DNA of 64,000 nucleotides, taken from positions 30,772 to 94,771 of the forward strand of contig CAJWAR010000009.1 in NCBI GenBank assembly GCA_913020445.1. Direction: 5' to 3'. This stretch comes from an uncultured Rhodospirillaceae bacterium (GTDB lineage: Bacteria > Pseudomonadota > Alphaproteobacteria > Rhodospirillales > UBA2165). Of this stretch, positions 24,815 through 33,963 are shown piece by piece. The notes below the pieces were generated by a model. The model saw only the letters and a program-made list of their open reading frames with translations. It did not search any database and had not been told where the DNA came from. Each line of letters begins with the position of its first letter. Within the stretch, counting starts at the first letter, position 1. A program made the position numbers and the translations under genes.

Positions 24815-26005
24815 TTGGCAATAAGTGAAAACCCAACACTGATCGTTGGCGGCGGCTTTGGCGGCCTCACTGCAGCACTCGCCTTGGGCCAGCGCGGCAT
24901 CCCGGTACAGGTCTTTGAAGGCGCGCCGGAATTTGGCGCCATTGGCTACGGTATTCAGTTCGGCCCCAACATTTTCCATGTTTTTGATCGCCTCGGCATC
25001 AGCGACGAAGTGATGAGCGTTGGTGACGAACCGAACTCTCTGCTGATGCTTGATGCCCTCAACGGCGACCAAGTCATTCACATTCCAACGGGCGATAGTT
25101 TTCGCGCCCGCTTCAAGCAGCCCTATTTGATCGTTCACCGTATCGATCTGCATACTGTTTTGCTCGATGCCTGCAAAAAGATCGACGCCGTTCAGCTTGA
25201 ACCGGATGCCATGGTGACAGGCTATTCTACCGCAGGCGATCAGGTTTCGGTGACAACTGAAGACGGCCGCAGCTTTACCGGCCGCGCACTGATCGGCGCC
25301 GATGGCATTAGATCAGCCACCCGGGCTCAGCTGATTGATGACGGAGAGCCGGTGCCGAACGGCTATGTTGCCCACCGAACCATCGTGCCCATGGAGTCAA
25401 TGAAGGTAGACGTGCCCCGCGACGTCGTGATTTTGTGGGGTGGTCCCGGGTTCCACATCGTTCACTATCCCCTCCGCCATGGCACCGAATTTAATATCGT
25501 CGCGGTGTTGCGCTCCGAAAACACAGCCGAACGCGGCAATGTAGATGCCTACCGGGCAGAACTGGAAGAGGCGACTAAAAATGCAACGCCTGAGATCAAG
25601 GCGCTAATCGCGATGATGGATCTCGAACAGCGATTTATGATCGGCGACCGTGATCCCATCCGCCACTGGCACAAAGGCCGCGTGGGTTTGCTCGGCGATG
25701 CCGCCCACCCGACCCTGCAATCGCTCGCCCAGGGCGCCTGTATGGCGATCGAAGACGGTCTCCATCTTGCCGACCTAATCCACGCCAAAAACCACGATTA
25801 CGACGCAGCCTTCACTCAGTTCACCTCGGACCGCTACCTCCGCACTGCCAGGGTGACGCTTGAATCGCGCTATATTTGGCAATTTTATCACGGCGACGGT
25901 ATTGAACGCGAAGTCCAGTATCAAATCTACAAAGACCGCAACGAAGCCGACGCCTTTGAATGCGTATCCTGGCTCTATGACGGCTTCCAATTTGACGGCG
26001 GGTAG
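24815..26005 (+). CDS. FAD-dependent aromatic hydroxylase (3-hydroxybenzoate 6-hydroxylase-like)
   Basis: Class A flavoprotein monooxygenase of 396 residues. The FAD Rossmann motif LIVGGGFGGLTAALALG opens the protein, the DG motif appears as LIGADGIRSATRAQL, and the second flavin motif as GRVGLLGDAAHPTLQSLAQG. The overall pattern, with IGYGIQFGPNIFHVFDRLG and PLRHGTEFNIVAV, is that of 3-hydroxybenzoate 6-hydroxylase and salicylate hydroxylase relatives. The start is TTG 24815. Probable reaction: NAD(P)H- and O2-dependent ring hydroxylation of a hydroxybenzoate or related compound. It probably acts with the MFS carrier upstream. Confidence 0.85.
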   Translation: MAISENPTLIVGGGFGGLTAALALGQRGIPVQVFEGAPEFGAIGYGIQFGPNIFHVFDRLGISDEVMSVGDEPNSLLMLDALNGDQVIHIPTGDSFRARFKQPYLIVHRIDLHTVLLDACKKIDAVQLEPDAMVTGYSTAGDQVSVTTEDGRSFTGRALIGADGIRSATRAQLIDDGEPVPNGYVAHRTIVPMESMKVDVPRDVVILWGGPGFHIVHYPLRHGTEFNIVAVLRSENTAERGNVDAYRAELEEATKNATPEIKALIAMMDLEQRFMIGDRDPIRHWHKGRVGLLGDAAHPTLQSLAQGACMAIEDGLHLADLIHAKNHDYDAAFTQFTSDRYLRTARVTLESRYIWQFYHGDGIEREVQYQIYKDRNEADAFECVSWLYDGFQFDGG

Positions 26006-26100
26006 CGCCAGTATTAGGCCCAAAAGCTGACATATCATCATATTCAGTGTATAATAGCGGAACGAGCAAACTGAGGAACAATTTGTATTAGAGGTGAATT

Positions 26101-26301
26101 ATGAGCGCCACTATTGTATTGCCGATCCTGCTCCTCATAACAGTCATTGGTATCGGGGTTGTCCTAGTCGTCGGAATCACCAGCACGGTAAACGCTGATC
26201 CTATTTTTCGAAATCAAATGATGAGATTAAGGGTCGCCCTGCAAGGCGTCGCCGTGGTTATCATTGTCCTGATTATTATTCTTGAGGGCATGAGCAGCTA
26301 A
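26101..26301 (+). CDS. HIG1-domain-like twin transmembrane protein
   Basis: A 66-residue peptide with two hydrophobic helices (about residues 5-25 and 47-62) joined by a loop containing NQMMRLRVALQGVAV, which resembles the conserved loop of hypoxia-induced gene 1 domain proteins of alphaproteobacteria. Related proteins associate with respiratory complexes. Start ATG 26101 has GAGGTG nine bases upstream. It is 95 bases downstream of the hydroxylase and convergent with the molybdoenzyme small subunit. Confidence 0.72.
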   Translation: MSATIVLPILLLITVIGIGVVLVVGITSTVNADPIFRNQMMRLRVALQGVAVVIIVLIIILEGMSS

Positions 26302-26338
26302 GCCAACAATCGAGAAAAACCGGCAACTTTCCGTCCCC

Positions 26339-27181
26339 CTACCCCATCTTCACCGCGCCGACATAAGTGCTTTCACCGAGCGTGACCTCGATGTATTTTG
26401 ACGGGTGATCGGGGTGGGAGACCTCAATCTCGTAACTGCCGCTGTCAGGTTCGAGGTCGTCGATCTTGAAATCACCAAAAGCATCGCTCCAAGTCTCGGC
26501 GATTTTGTGGCCGTCCTTGCTCAAGAGCACGATGGCTTTCTCGATACATTCTTCGACGCCATCAATATCGGCAATCACACTGCCGCCAACAAAGCACTTA
26601 GAATAAAGATTAAGATTTTTATAGTAGACCCGGGGCTTGGTGCCGTGTTCGGGATGCAGCACTTGGAGTAGTTCATCCGCCACCATTTTCTGCATATCGC
26701 TGTCTTCGACCTGCACAGATTTCAACGCCCCGGTCGGGCAAGCCTGCACGCAGCGGGGTTCCTTCCAGCCGCGATCCAGCAGATGGGCATCAAAAATCCA
26801 GGCCTGCGGTACTTCTTTTTCCTCGTTCCACCAAATCGCACCATAAGGACAGGCATCGACGATCTGTTTTTGGCCTTGGGCTTTCTCAGGATCAATAATA
26901 ACGATACCATCCGGCCGTTTGGTGATGGCGTTGTTTTCCGCCGCCGCCATGCAGGGTGCGTCATCACAGTGATTGCAGGTTGTCGGCACATAGGTGACAT
27001 CAACCATCGGCGCCTGACCACGCTCATTACGCAGGATGTTGATCCAATGATGACCATGCGGCGGCATCGCTGTCGAATAACCCGGATGCTCGTTACCCAT
27101 ATACTCATCGGCGACCGACAAAAAACAGTTGTTGGAATTGTGGCATCTAGCGACATCGACAATCAGGTTCCATTTTTTCAT
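26339..27181 (-). CDS. iron-sulfur subunit of transhydroxylase-type molybdoenzyme
   Basis: A 280-residue electron-transfer protein of the DMSO reductase B type. Cysteine groups are visible as CHNSNNC, CNHCDDAPCMAAAEN, VDACPYGAIWW and CVQACPTGAL, enough for about three 4Fe-4S clusters. Residues about 200-280 form an extra beta-sandwich-like domain (VIADIDGVEECIEKAIVLL to the end), a feature of pyrogallol hydroxytransferase small subunits. Start ATG 27181 has AGGAGAAAAATT before it and lies 17 bases after the catalytic subunit's stop, so the two are co-translated. It serves the large subunit, likely in anaerobic phenolic metabolism. Confidence 0.88.
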   Translation of the reverse strand: MKKWNLIVDVARCHNSNNCFLSVADEYMGNEHPGYSTAMPPHGHHWINILRNERGQAPMVDVTYVPTTCNHCDDAPCMAAAENNAITKRPDGIVIIDPEKAQGQKQIVDACPYGAIWWNEEKEVPQAWIFDAHLLDRGWKEPRCVQACPTGALKSVQVEDSDMQKMVADELLQVLHPEHGTKPRVYYKNLNLYSKCFVGGSVIADIDGVEECIEKAIVLLSKDGHKIAETWSDAFGDFKIDDLEPDSGSYEIEVSHPDHPSKYIEVTLGESTYVGAVKMG

Positions 27182-27198
27182 AATTTTTCTCCTGTCGC

Positions 27199-30100
27199 CT
27201 ATTCTGCCGGAACCATTGGTTCTGGCTGGGGCTCGGCTGCCGATACCGAATTACTATTGATGGCGTCAGTGCCATCCCATTTCTCGATCTCGATCAGACA
27301 GGAATTGTACGCCGCCGAATGGACTTTTTCCGTTTGCATGCGTTTTGGTGTCAGCAAATTGACGCAGCCACCACGATCGGCCGAATAGCCCGGCTTACCA
27401 AGTGGGTCATAAACTGCCGAGGCTTGCCGGCAATGAATAATGCCCGGCATTAGGCGTTCGGTAATCCGGGCGGCGCAAATAACCGCCCCCCGGTCGTTAT
27501 AGAGCTTCACCAGATCATTTTCTTCAATGCCGCGCGCCTTGGCGTCGGTGGCGCTGATCCGAACCAGCCAATAGAAATAGCCATCGATATTAACCCGGTG
27601 ATCTTTAATGTCATTGACCGCACTGTCTTTGCCGTCGCCCTTGGTGTGGAAACTGTAGCGGGAATGAGGCGAGATCAGCTGCAGTGGAAATTTTTCAAAC
27701 AGCTCGCTGGTGTGAATACCTTCCCAGGACGGAATATATTTATTGAGCGGCGGGCGTTCCGGATCGTCGCCAAAGCGTTTAAGACTTTCACTTTCAAATT
27801 CGATCTTGCCGGATTGAGTTTGCAGCCCATCAAGGAAATCCTCACTGTACGAGCCCGGCAAGGGATGCGGTTCCGGCACGTTTTTCTTTTCACCATCGGC
27901 AAACCACTTGTAAGATAATGGTGGCCGCAGTTTTTCTTTTTCCGCCGGCACAACGAAATAACCCTTGGTGCGGAACTTCTCCCAGCTGATATGCTTAGGC
28001 AGATCCGAGGCATCGAACATGCGCTTGACCCAATCGATTTCGCGATTGCCTTCGGTGAAATAAGCGGCATGACCGAGCTTGGCGCATATATCATGGAATA
28101 TCTGATAATCGGATTTCGACTCGCCCAATGGCTCGATGCATTTATGCTGGATGCTGATGACCCGGTGGTTAAGCTGGCCGATCCAATCATAGCCATAACC
28201 GCCCGGATTGGCCCACTCGCCAATATCCCAGCGCTCGAAATTGGTGCAGGCGGGCAGAATCACATCAGCAAACTTAACTTCACCTTCGTTCCAAATGGTT
28301 TGGCTGACAACGAATTCGAGATCGTCGTTCTGATACATTTTAACATAGCGGTTACTGTCCGGCTGGGTGCTGATATAGGATGAGCCGTATTTGTACATCA
28401 TCTTGACCGGCGAATGACCGGGCGACGGGTAATGCACCGGGAAAAACTGCCCTTCGATGGAGCGGATATCGATCGGATAGCCTTCGGCCTTACCCTCCAT
28501 CAGCGCTTCCGGCATTTTAAGCCGCGGTATCGACTGCATGGTCGGGTTCATACTAATAAGGTGGGGCATGCGCTGATAAAGCGAAACGCCGGAGGCCGAG
28601 TTCATACTGTCACCGGAAAAGCCGCCTTCGGCATAGCCCGGGAAATAGAAATTATAATCAATTGGGGAGCCGAATTGCAGGCCACCAAAATTGATGCCGG
28701 GCTTGCCCAAGCCCTGCATCGCCATCAAACAAATCATTGAGCGCGCCCATTGCGCGCCTGTTGCCGAACGGCAGGCACCACCCAACGTCGTTCCCATTGA
28801 GCCGGCTGACAGATAGGTTTTTTTGCTGCCCCATTGGCGGGCCAGAGCCCGGATATCACGCGCCGGCACGCCGGTTTCAGCCTCCGCCCATTCTGGCGTC
28901 TTGGCAACGCCATCTTCGTCTTCGCCCATAATGTAGGCGCGCCATTTATCAAAACCAGTGGTGCGTTGCTCGACGTATTCCTTGTCGTAGAGATCTTCCT
29001 TGATCCAGACATAGGTAATGGCATGCGCCAAGGCGGGGCTGGTCGTCGGCCTCGGAGCCAGCCATTTGCCGCCCATGAAAGCCGCAGTTTCGTTCAAAAA
29101 CGGATCAATGTGCACCATCTCGATGCCGAGCTCTTTGGCCCATTGACGGCGGACGGTGCCTTCGAAAGAGCCATAGACACCGCTGGTAACTTCAGGATCA
29201 CTCGACCAGTAGACGATCATCTCAGCCTCCTGCAGGCAATCCTCGACCTGGCCATATATTTCTGCTGCCCCATTACGCATTGAGTTGCCGTAATGATGCA
29301 TTCCCCCCCAATACCAGCCTTCCCAGCTATCCGGGTTCAGCATCGTCATCGTCGCACCAATAATATTGATAAACTTTTGGTAGGCGCTGATGTAATAACC
29401 GACATTGCCCCAGGTATGGTGCGAGCTTCGAGCCGCCAAGATCGCGCCCGGCCCATAGGTACGTTTGACCCGCTTAATTTCGCCGGCAACTATATTCAAC
29501 GCCTCATCCCAGGAGATGCGCTCATAGCCCGAGATACCCCGGTTCTGAATATTACGCTCACCGTTGGGATCAAAGTCGACCCGCTTCATCGGATAAAGGT
29601 TGCGCTCCTTGGAATAAACCAGCGATTTTGACGCCAAACCGTGCGGCGACAGCGTTGTTTTACGCGGCGGCGAAAACTCTTTGCCGCGCGCTTTGACAGT
29701 CCAGGTTTCGCCATCATCTGCTTGAAATTCGATTGGCGTTATGCGGACGATCTTGCCGTCTTTGACATAGACATAGACGGGGCCGCCATTGGTTTGATTG
29801 ACGTATCGGGTCTCGCCATTCTCAACCTTGGTGCCGAACTTCCAACCGACGGTCTGGCTCATCATGACGGTTTCGGAAAACCACGTGGTGAGCTCGTCCG
29901 GGCCAATGGCCATGAGGTTAAAGTTTTTAATCGCGTCGATTTGCTTTTGGTAATCAATCGGCATCATTAACAGGTCAGCTGCGATGGCTTCCGATTTAAA
30001 ACTTATGGTTACGTCAGGGCTCGGATGGATGCCGCTGGCAGACGAAATTCTGCCATCTTTAAAGGTGTAAGAACGACCGAGGGAATCATCGGCGATTTTA

Positions 30101-30210
30101 AACTGAACCGTTAGATTTTTCTCCTTAAGACGGTCGCGAAATTCTTTGTGAGCCCACGCTTTAAATCGCAGCCACCACGGTAGCACATATAAAATAAGTA
30201 AAAGTTTCAT
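27199..30210 (-). CDS. pyrogallol transhydroxylase / resorcinol hydroxylase-like molybdoenzyme, with N-terminal extension
   Basis: A 1003-residue DMSO-reductase-superfamily catalytic subunit without an N-terminal FeS motif. From about residue 135 on it matches the pyrogallol hydroxytransferase large subunit closely. HHTWGNVGY (H264) and NPDSWEGW (D294, S295) correspond to the active-site His, Asp and the Mo-ligating Ser as I recall them from that structure, and [10 protein letters not shown] carries the active-site Tyr. The C-terminus ends with the family element IEIEKWDG. Residues about 30-120 form an additional domain resembling an SCP2-type lipid-binding fold ([15 protein letters not shown]). 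Likely reaction: hydroxylation or transhydroxylation of a polyphenol without O2. The IclR gene is divergent. Confidence 0.9.
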   Translation of the reverse strand: MKLLLILYVLPWWLRFKAWAHKEFRDRLKEKNLTVQFKIADDSLGRSYTFKDGRISSASGIHPSPDVTISFKSEAIAADLLMMPIDYQKQIDAIKNFNLMAIGPDELTTWFSETVMMSQTVGWKFGTKVENGETRYVNQTNGGPVYVYVKDGKIVRITPIEFQADDGETWTVKARGKEFSPPRKTTLSPHGLASKSLVYSKERNLYPMKRVDFDPNGERNIQNRGISGYERISWDEALNIVAGEIKRVKRTYGPGAILAARSSHHTWGNVGYYISAYQKFINIIGATMTMLNPDSWEGWYWGGMHHYGNSMRNGAAEIYGQVEDCLQEAEMIVYWSSDPEVTSGVYGSFEGTVRRQWAKELGIEMVHIDPFLNETAAFMGGKWLAPRPTTSPALAHAITYVWIKEDLYDKEYVEQRTTGFDKWRAYIMGEDEDGVAKTPEWAEAETGVPARDIRALARQWGSKKTYLSAGSMGTTLGGACRSATGAQWARSMICLMAMQGLGKPGINFGGLQFGSPIDYNFYFPGYAEGGFSGDSMNSASGVSLYQRMPHLISMNPTMQSIPRLKMPEALMEGKAEGYPIDIRSIEGQFFPVHYPSPGHSPVKMMYKYGSSYISTQPDSNRYVKMYQNDDLEFVVSQTIWNEGEVKFADVILPACTNFERWDIGEWANPGGYGYDWIGQLNHRVISIQHKCIEPLGESKSDYQIFHDICAKLGHAAYFTEGNREIDWVKRMFDASDLPKHISWEKFRTKGYFVVPAEKEKLRPPLSYKWFADGEKKNVPEPHPLPGSYSEDFLDGLQTQSGKIEFESESLKRFGDDPERPPLNKYIPSWEGIHTSELFEKFPLQLISPHSRYSFHTKGDGKDSAVNDIKDHRVNIDGYFYWLVRISATDAKARGIEENDLVKLYNDRGAVICAARITERLMPGIIHCRQASAVYDPLGKPGYSADRGGCVNLLTPKRMQTEKVHSAAYNSCLIEIEKWDGTDAINSNSVSAAEPQPEPMVPAE

Positions 30211-30276
30211 CAGCCCGTCCCTATTTCCTGTCCTGCTCCAGCTGTTTTATTTTTAATTTTAAAGCAGTTGATTATC

Positions 30277-30295
30277 TGTACCGTATAGTGATACA
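30277..30295. promoter_or_regulatory. candidate IclR operator, TGTA-N11-TACA
   Basis: A weak dyad with arms TGTA and TACA separated by 11 bases, inside the 126-base space between the divergent molybdoenzyme and IclR genes. IclR regulators usually bind such sites between themselves and their target. Only the outer bases match, so this is tentative. Confidence 0.3.
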
Positions 30296-30336
30296 TTCTG
30301 TCCACTAGATGATTAATCGTATCGATCCATGGAAAT

Positions 30337-31113
30337 ATGTCAATGTCAGAATCGCCCAAAGACACGTCTTCCGGTATTCGCGTAATTTCACGCGCGGCGG
30401 AAATACTGCGCACGCTCAACAATGAATCCCGCGGCCTTAGTCTCGGCCAAATTGCATCTTTGGTCAATCTGCCGCGCTCAACGGTTCAACGCATTGTCGG
30501 CGCCCTAAAAGTAGAAGGCTTTGTCATTGATGGCCCTGGCGAATCACAAATCCGCATCGGCCCAGCTTTTTTCAGCATTGCCGCCGCGTCGCTGTCAGAT
30601 TTTAAAGACCCGATCCGCCCCTATCTGGAAGAACTATGCACTGAACTCGACGAAACTGTAGATCTTTCGATCCTCATCGACAGCTCGGTGGTTTTCCTTG
30701 ATCAATGTTCCTCCCGGCGCAAAGGCCTTGTCGCCGTTTCCGAAGTGGGTGCTCGTTTTCCAGCTCATTCCTGTGCGCCCGGGAAATGTTTGCTGGCCGA
30801 GGTGGATGAAAAATCTCTCGCTCATGTATTGCCGCGGAAATTGGACCAACTTACTGCCGCTACGATTACCGATTTCAAAGCTTTGCAGGCGGAGTTAAAA
30901 AAAGTACGTGCGGAAGGAATCGCCACTGACCGCCAGGAACATACGGATGGCATCTCGGCTGTCGCCACAACTATAACAAATTTGCCGCGTGGCACAGCGG
31001 CCATTTCAATACCGATGCCCACTCAACGCTTCAAAGGCAATGAAAAGCGCTATGCCGAAGCATTATTGGCCTGCCGTGAAAAAATCAATCTTGCGTTGGG
31101 ATTGAACAAGTAA
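30337..31113 (+). CDS. IclR-family transcriptional regulator
   Basis: A 258-residue IclR protein. The winged helix shows VISRAAEILRTLNNESRGLS and IASLVNLPRSTVQRIVGALK; the effector domain shows RFPAHSCAPGKCLLAEVDE and GISAVATTITNLPRGTAAIS. Two possible ATG starts lie at 30337 and 30343. Its divergent placement with respect to the transhydroxylase-like operon, 126 bases apart, suggests it controls that operon in response to a phenolic effector (inference). Confidence 0.9.
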   Translation: MSMSESPKDTSSGIRVISRAAEILRTLNNESRGLSLGQIASLVNLPRSTVQRIVGALKVEGFVIDGPGESQIRIGPAFFSIAAASLSDFKDPIRPYLEELCTELDETVDLSILIDSSVVFLDQCSSRRKGLVAVSEVGARFPAHSCAPGKCLLAEVDEKSLAHVLPRKLDQLTAATITDFKALQAELKKVRAEGIATDRQEHTDGISAVATTITNLPRGTAAISIPMPTQRFKGNEKRYAEALLACREKINLALGLNK

Positions 31114-31366
31114 ATTACATCGCCCACAAATGCAGCTACCTTTTAGTCACAGGGAAAAAATCCGGCAAATAGGGCCGAGGGACTTTCAAATAGTTTCGGT
31201 TTTCCACAATAGGACTGTCGGATTGTGGTTGGGGAAAGACATTCCCAAAATAAATTATAATATTTTATCTTAATTCGAGTAAATACCCGGAAAAGCAAAG
31301 CAAAAAAATAGTGCGACAAAGGGACCAGAGGGAAAATGTGCAGTTCATTGATCTGGATAAGTAATT

Positions 31367-32269
31367 TTGGCGAACGCAAAAACACTGAATTACTCAGATT
31401 TATCCGTTGCCGTTGGTGGTGTCAGCCGTCATGACGGTGCTGAAATTCGTAAACAATTGTCGATCCTCGGCATGCAGAATATCCAAATTGATCATGAAAT
31501 AGAGAGCGCCCGGCATAGCGTTGAAAAGAAAGAGCCGGATTTATTTCTATGCAGTATGTCCAAATTTGGAAATGAAGCACGAACACTATTCCAGAGTATT
31601 CGAAATCAGGAAGTAGGCCACAATCCGTTCGTTGTCATGATTTCCATGGCGGGACGGATGAGCGAGTCTGACGTTGCCTTAAATATCAACTCGGGTACTG
31701 ATGATCTTTTGGTTGGATCTTTTGTGCGAGATAGATTTGTGAACCGCCTAAATGAGCTTGCTTGGAACCGGCGAAAATTTGTTGCCCTTACAAACTACGT
31801 TGGACCGACCCGTCGAAATTCGGCACGCGATGGCCGCGCCTTCGCACCTGAATTTGAGGTACCTAATCCAGTTCGCTCTATCGGAACCGGTATAGCCAGA
31901 AAATTTCTACGAGAAGAAATAGCCGAGGCAGTTAAAACTTTAAATATCCACAAATTCGGCAGCGACATCGCGTTAATCAGAGAGCTCGTTGAAGAGATAG
32001 TTCCCGATTACAAAACCGGCTATATCAATGATGATTTCAAACGTCGAATTGGTATGTTGCATGATGTCGTTGAGGATTTGCGCCTTGGCGCAACGCGGAT
32101 TGATAACGGAGATCTCATAAGTTTGTGTGAATTAACCGGCAGTATCGTCGCGGAAATCAAAGCCCGCCCAATTCCGCCAAATCTGCGTCATATTCAAGTT
32201 ATGCCAAAATTAGTGGTCGGTTTTGAAACGGCTTTAGCCTCTGCCAGGGAGAAAACCGGCTCGGCATAA
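31367..32269 (+). CDS. protein with degenerate response-regulator receiver domain
   Basis: A 300-residue protein. Residues about 12-130 look like a CheY-type receiver (LSVAVGGVSRHDGAEIRKQL, EKKEPDLFLCSM, FVVMISMAGRMSESDVALNI), but the phospho-acceptor Asp position holds Cys/Ser (LFLCSM in place of the usual LLLD-x-x pattern) and the early acidic pair is absent. The second half (about 165-300) is helical and unfamiliar, with no DNA-binding motif I recognise. The start is TTG 31367, the first in frame after a stop. It stands alone, 253 bases after the IclR gene. It might be a phosphorylation-independent adaptor. Confidence 0.65.
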   Translation: MANAKTLNYSDLSVAVGGVSRHDGAEIRKQLSILGMQNIQIDHEIESARHSVEKKEPDLFLCSMSKFGNEARTLFQSIRNQEVGHNPFVVMISMAGRMSESDVALNINSGTDDLLVGSFVRDRFVNRLNELAWNRRKFVALTNYVGPTRRNSARDGRAFAPEFEVPNPVRSIGTGIARKFLREEIAEAVKTLNIHKFGSDIALIRELVEEIVPDYKTGYINDDFKRRIGMLHDVVEDLRLGATRIDNGDLISLCELTGSIVAEIKARPIPPNLRHIQVMPKLVVGFETALASAREKTGSA

Positions 32270-32415
32270 AATTGCATCCCACAAATTTAGTCACTTATGC
32301 GTGAGACCCAGCGATACTGATAAACCACAATGTATTTGCAGTTTACCTCCTGGGCTCGCTTTTCTATGGTAATCATCTGCAAGATTTTTTTGATTAATTT
32401 ATCAGGAGAATTCCA

Positions 32416-33276
32416 ATGAATATCGTGAAAACCCTAGCGGCAGCTGCTGTTATCGCAGGCCTGTCTGCGCCGGCTTTTGCAGAAACCTTTACCTTCACCG
32501 CCATTCCCGATCAGGATGACAGTGCGTTGAAGGCGCGCTTTGGCAAAATCGCCAATTACCTCTCCAAAGAACTGGGCGTCGATGTCAAATATATCCCGGT
32601 AAAATCATATTCAGCCGCGGTTACCGCGTTTCGCAACAATCAGGTGCAACTGGCTTGGTTCGGCGGGCTTTCCGGCGTGCGTGCACGCAATCTCGTCAGC
32701 GGCTCGCAAGCGATCGCGCAAGGTGCGGAAGATAAGGCGTTTAAAACCTATTTTATTGCTCATAGCAGCACCGGCTTAAAAAGGTCCGATGACTTACCAA
32801 AAGCCGTTCAAGGCAAAACTTTTACATTTGGCTCCAAGGGCTCTACTTCAGGCCGCCTGATGCCGGAATTTCATATCCGCCAAATATTTAAAAGCGCACC
32901 GAATAAAGTCTTCAAACGGGTGGGCTTTAGCGGTGATCACTCCCGGACCATTGCGCTGGTTCAATCCGGCGCCTTTCAAGTAGGTGCAGTCAACTTTGCC
33001 GTTTGGAATAAGGAGATGAAGGCCGGTAAAATTGATACGTCTAAAGTCGCCATTATTTGGACCACTCCTGATTACCCGGATTACAATTGGAGCATTCGAG
33101 GTGATGCCAATAAAAGATATGGTGCCGGATTTATCGGCAAGGTGCAACGAGCTCTCCTTGGCTTGAAGGACCCGGATTTGCTCAAACAATTCCCCCGCAG
33201 TGCTTTCATTCCGGCCAGCAATAAAGACTACGCGCCAATTGTCTCAGTCGGCAAAAAAATTGGCCTGTTGGAATAG
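32416..33276 (+). CDS. ABC transporter substrate-binding protein, putative selenate/selenium-compound type
   Basis: A 286-residue periplasmic protein with signal peptide (MNIVKTLAAAAVIAGLSAPA, cleavage near FAE-T). It belongs to the PhnD-like superfamily, but the blocks FTAIPDQDDSALKARFGKIA, YIPVKSYSAAVTAFRNNQVQ, LAWFGGLSGVRAR and FTFGSKGSTSGRLMPEF match what I know as the putative selenate ABC binding protein subfamily. AGGAG at 32402-32406 precedes ATG 32416. Genes for the ATPase and permease follow immediately, then senB and senA, supporting selenium-oxyanion uptake for selenoneine synthesis. The substrate is inferred, not proven; phosphonate or phosphite would be the alternative. Confidence 0.85.
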   Translation: MNIVKTLAAAAVIAGLSAPAFAETFTFTAIPDQDDSALKARFGKIANYLSKELGVDVKYIPVKSYSAAVTAFRNNQVQLAWFGGLSGVRARNLVSGSQAIAQGAEDKAFKTYFIAHSSTGLKRSDDLPKAVQGKTFTFGSKGSTSGRLMPEFHIRQIFKSAPNKVFKRVGFSGDHSRTIALVQSGAFQVGAVNFAVWNKEMKAGKIDTSKVAIIWTTPDYPDYNWSIRGDANKRYGAGFIGKVQRALLGLKDPDLLKQFPRSAFIPASNKDYAPIVSVGKKIGLLE

Positions 33277-33291
33277 CGGCCACACCTCGAC

Positions 33292-33963
33292 ATGCTAACC
33301 CGGTCTGATCCTTTGCTGGAACTTGAAAATGCCACTGTCAGCTATAACGGCGAGGCGGTTCTCAAAAACCTATCGCTAGAAATCGTGCCGGGTGAGAAGA
33401 TCGCCTTGGTCGGTCAAAGTGGCGCCGGTAAATCAACCTTGCTTAATTTGCTTTATCAGCAATGTGACGAAGATGCCGCCTTGGTGCCGCAGGACCTTGG
33501 GCTCGTTCGATCTCTTTCGGTCTTTCACAATGTCTTCATGGGACGGCTTAATACGCACCCGACTTGGTACAACATCGCCAATCTGGTCAAGCCGTTAAAA
33601 AAGGAAGTTGATCAGATTTCACCAATACTTGGCCAGCTTGGCCTTGAGGAAAAAATATTCGAGCCGATCCGGGAATTGTCCGGCGGCCAACAGCAGCGCA
33701 CCGCCGTCGCTCGGGCTATTTTTAAAGACAGCTCGATCTTTTTCGGCGATGAACCGGTTTCAGCCGTTGACGAACACCAGTCTCACACTGTTTTACAAGC
33801 GATCACCGTCAGCCATCAGACAGTTGTTCTATCAATGCACGATGTCGATCTTGCACTGCGTTATACGGATCGCGTCATTGGTTTGAGGCTCGGCGAATTG
33901 GTATTGGATCAACCGACAACGAATATCAGGGCAGCGGACCTTGACGACCTCTATAAGCAGTAG
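33292..33963 (+). CDS. ABC transporter ATP-binding protein (selenium importer)
   Basis: A 223-residue ABC ATPase. Walker A is GQSGAGKST, the signature LSGGQQQRTAVARAI, Walker B SIFFGDEPVSAVD, and the switch histidine lies in VVLSMHDVDLAL. It resembles PhnC-type subunits but is shorter. It starts 15 bases after the binding-protein stop and its end overlaps the permease start by 23 bases, so the three genes form one operon. Confidence 0.9.
   Translation: MLTRSDPLLELENATVSYNGEAVLKNLSLEIVPGEKIALVGQSGAGKSTLLNLLYQQCDEDAALVPQDLGLVRSLSVFHNVFMGRLNTHPTWYNIANLVKPLKKEVDQISPILGQLGLEEKIFEPIRELSGGQQQRTAVARAIFKDSSIFFGDEPVSAVDEHQSHTVLQAITVSHQTVVLSMHDVDLALRYTDRVIGLRLGELVLDQPTTNIRAADLDDLYKQ

Noticed and set aside
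27199..30210. DMSO, nitrate or formate type oxidoreductase
   Set aside because: No N-terminal FeS motif, no twin-arginine signal, and close motif agreement with pyrogallol hydroxytransferase including the NPDSWEGW segment and the C-terminal IEIEKWDG.
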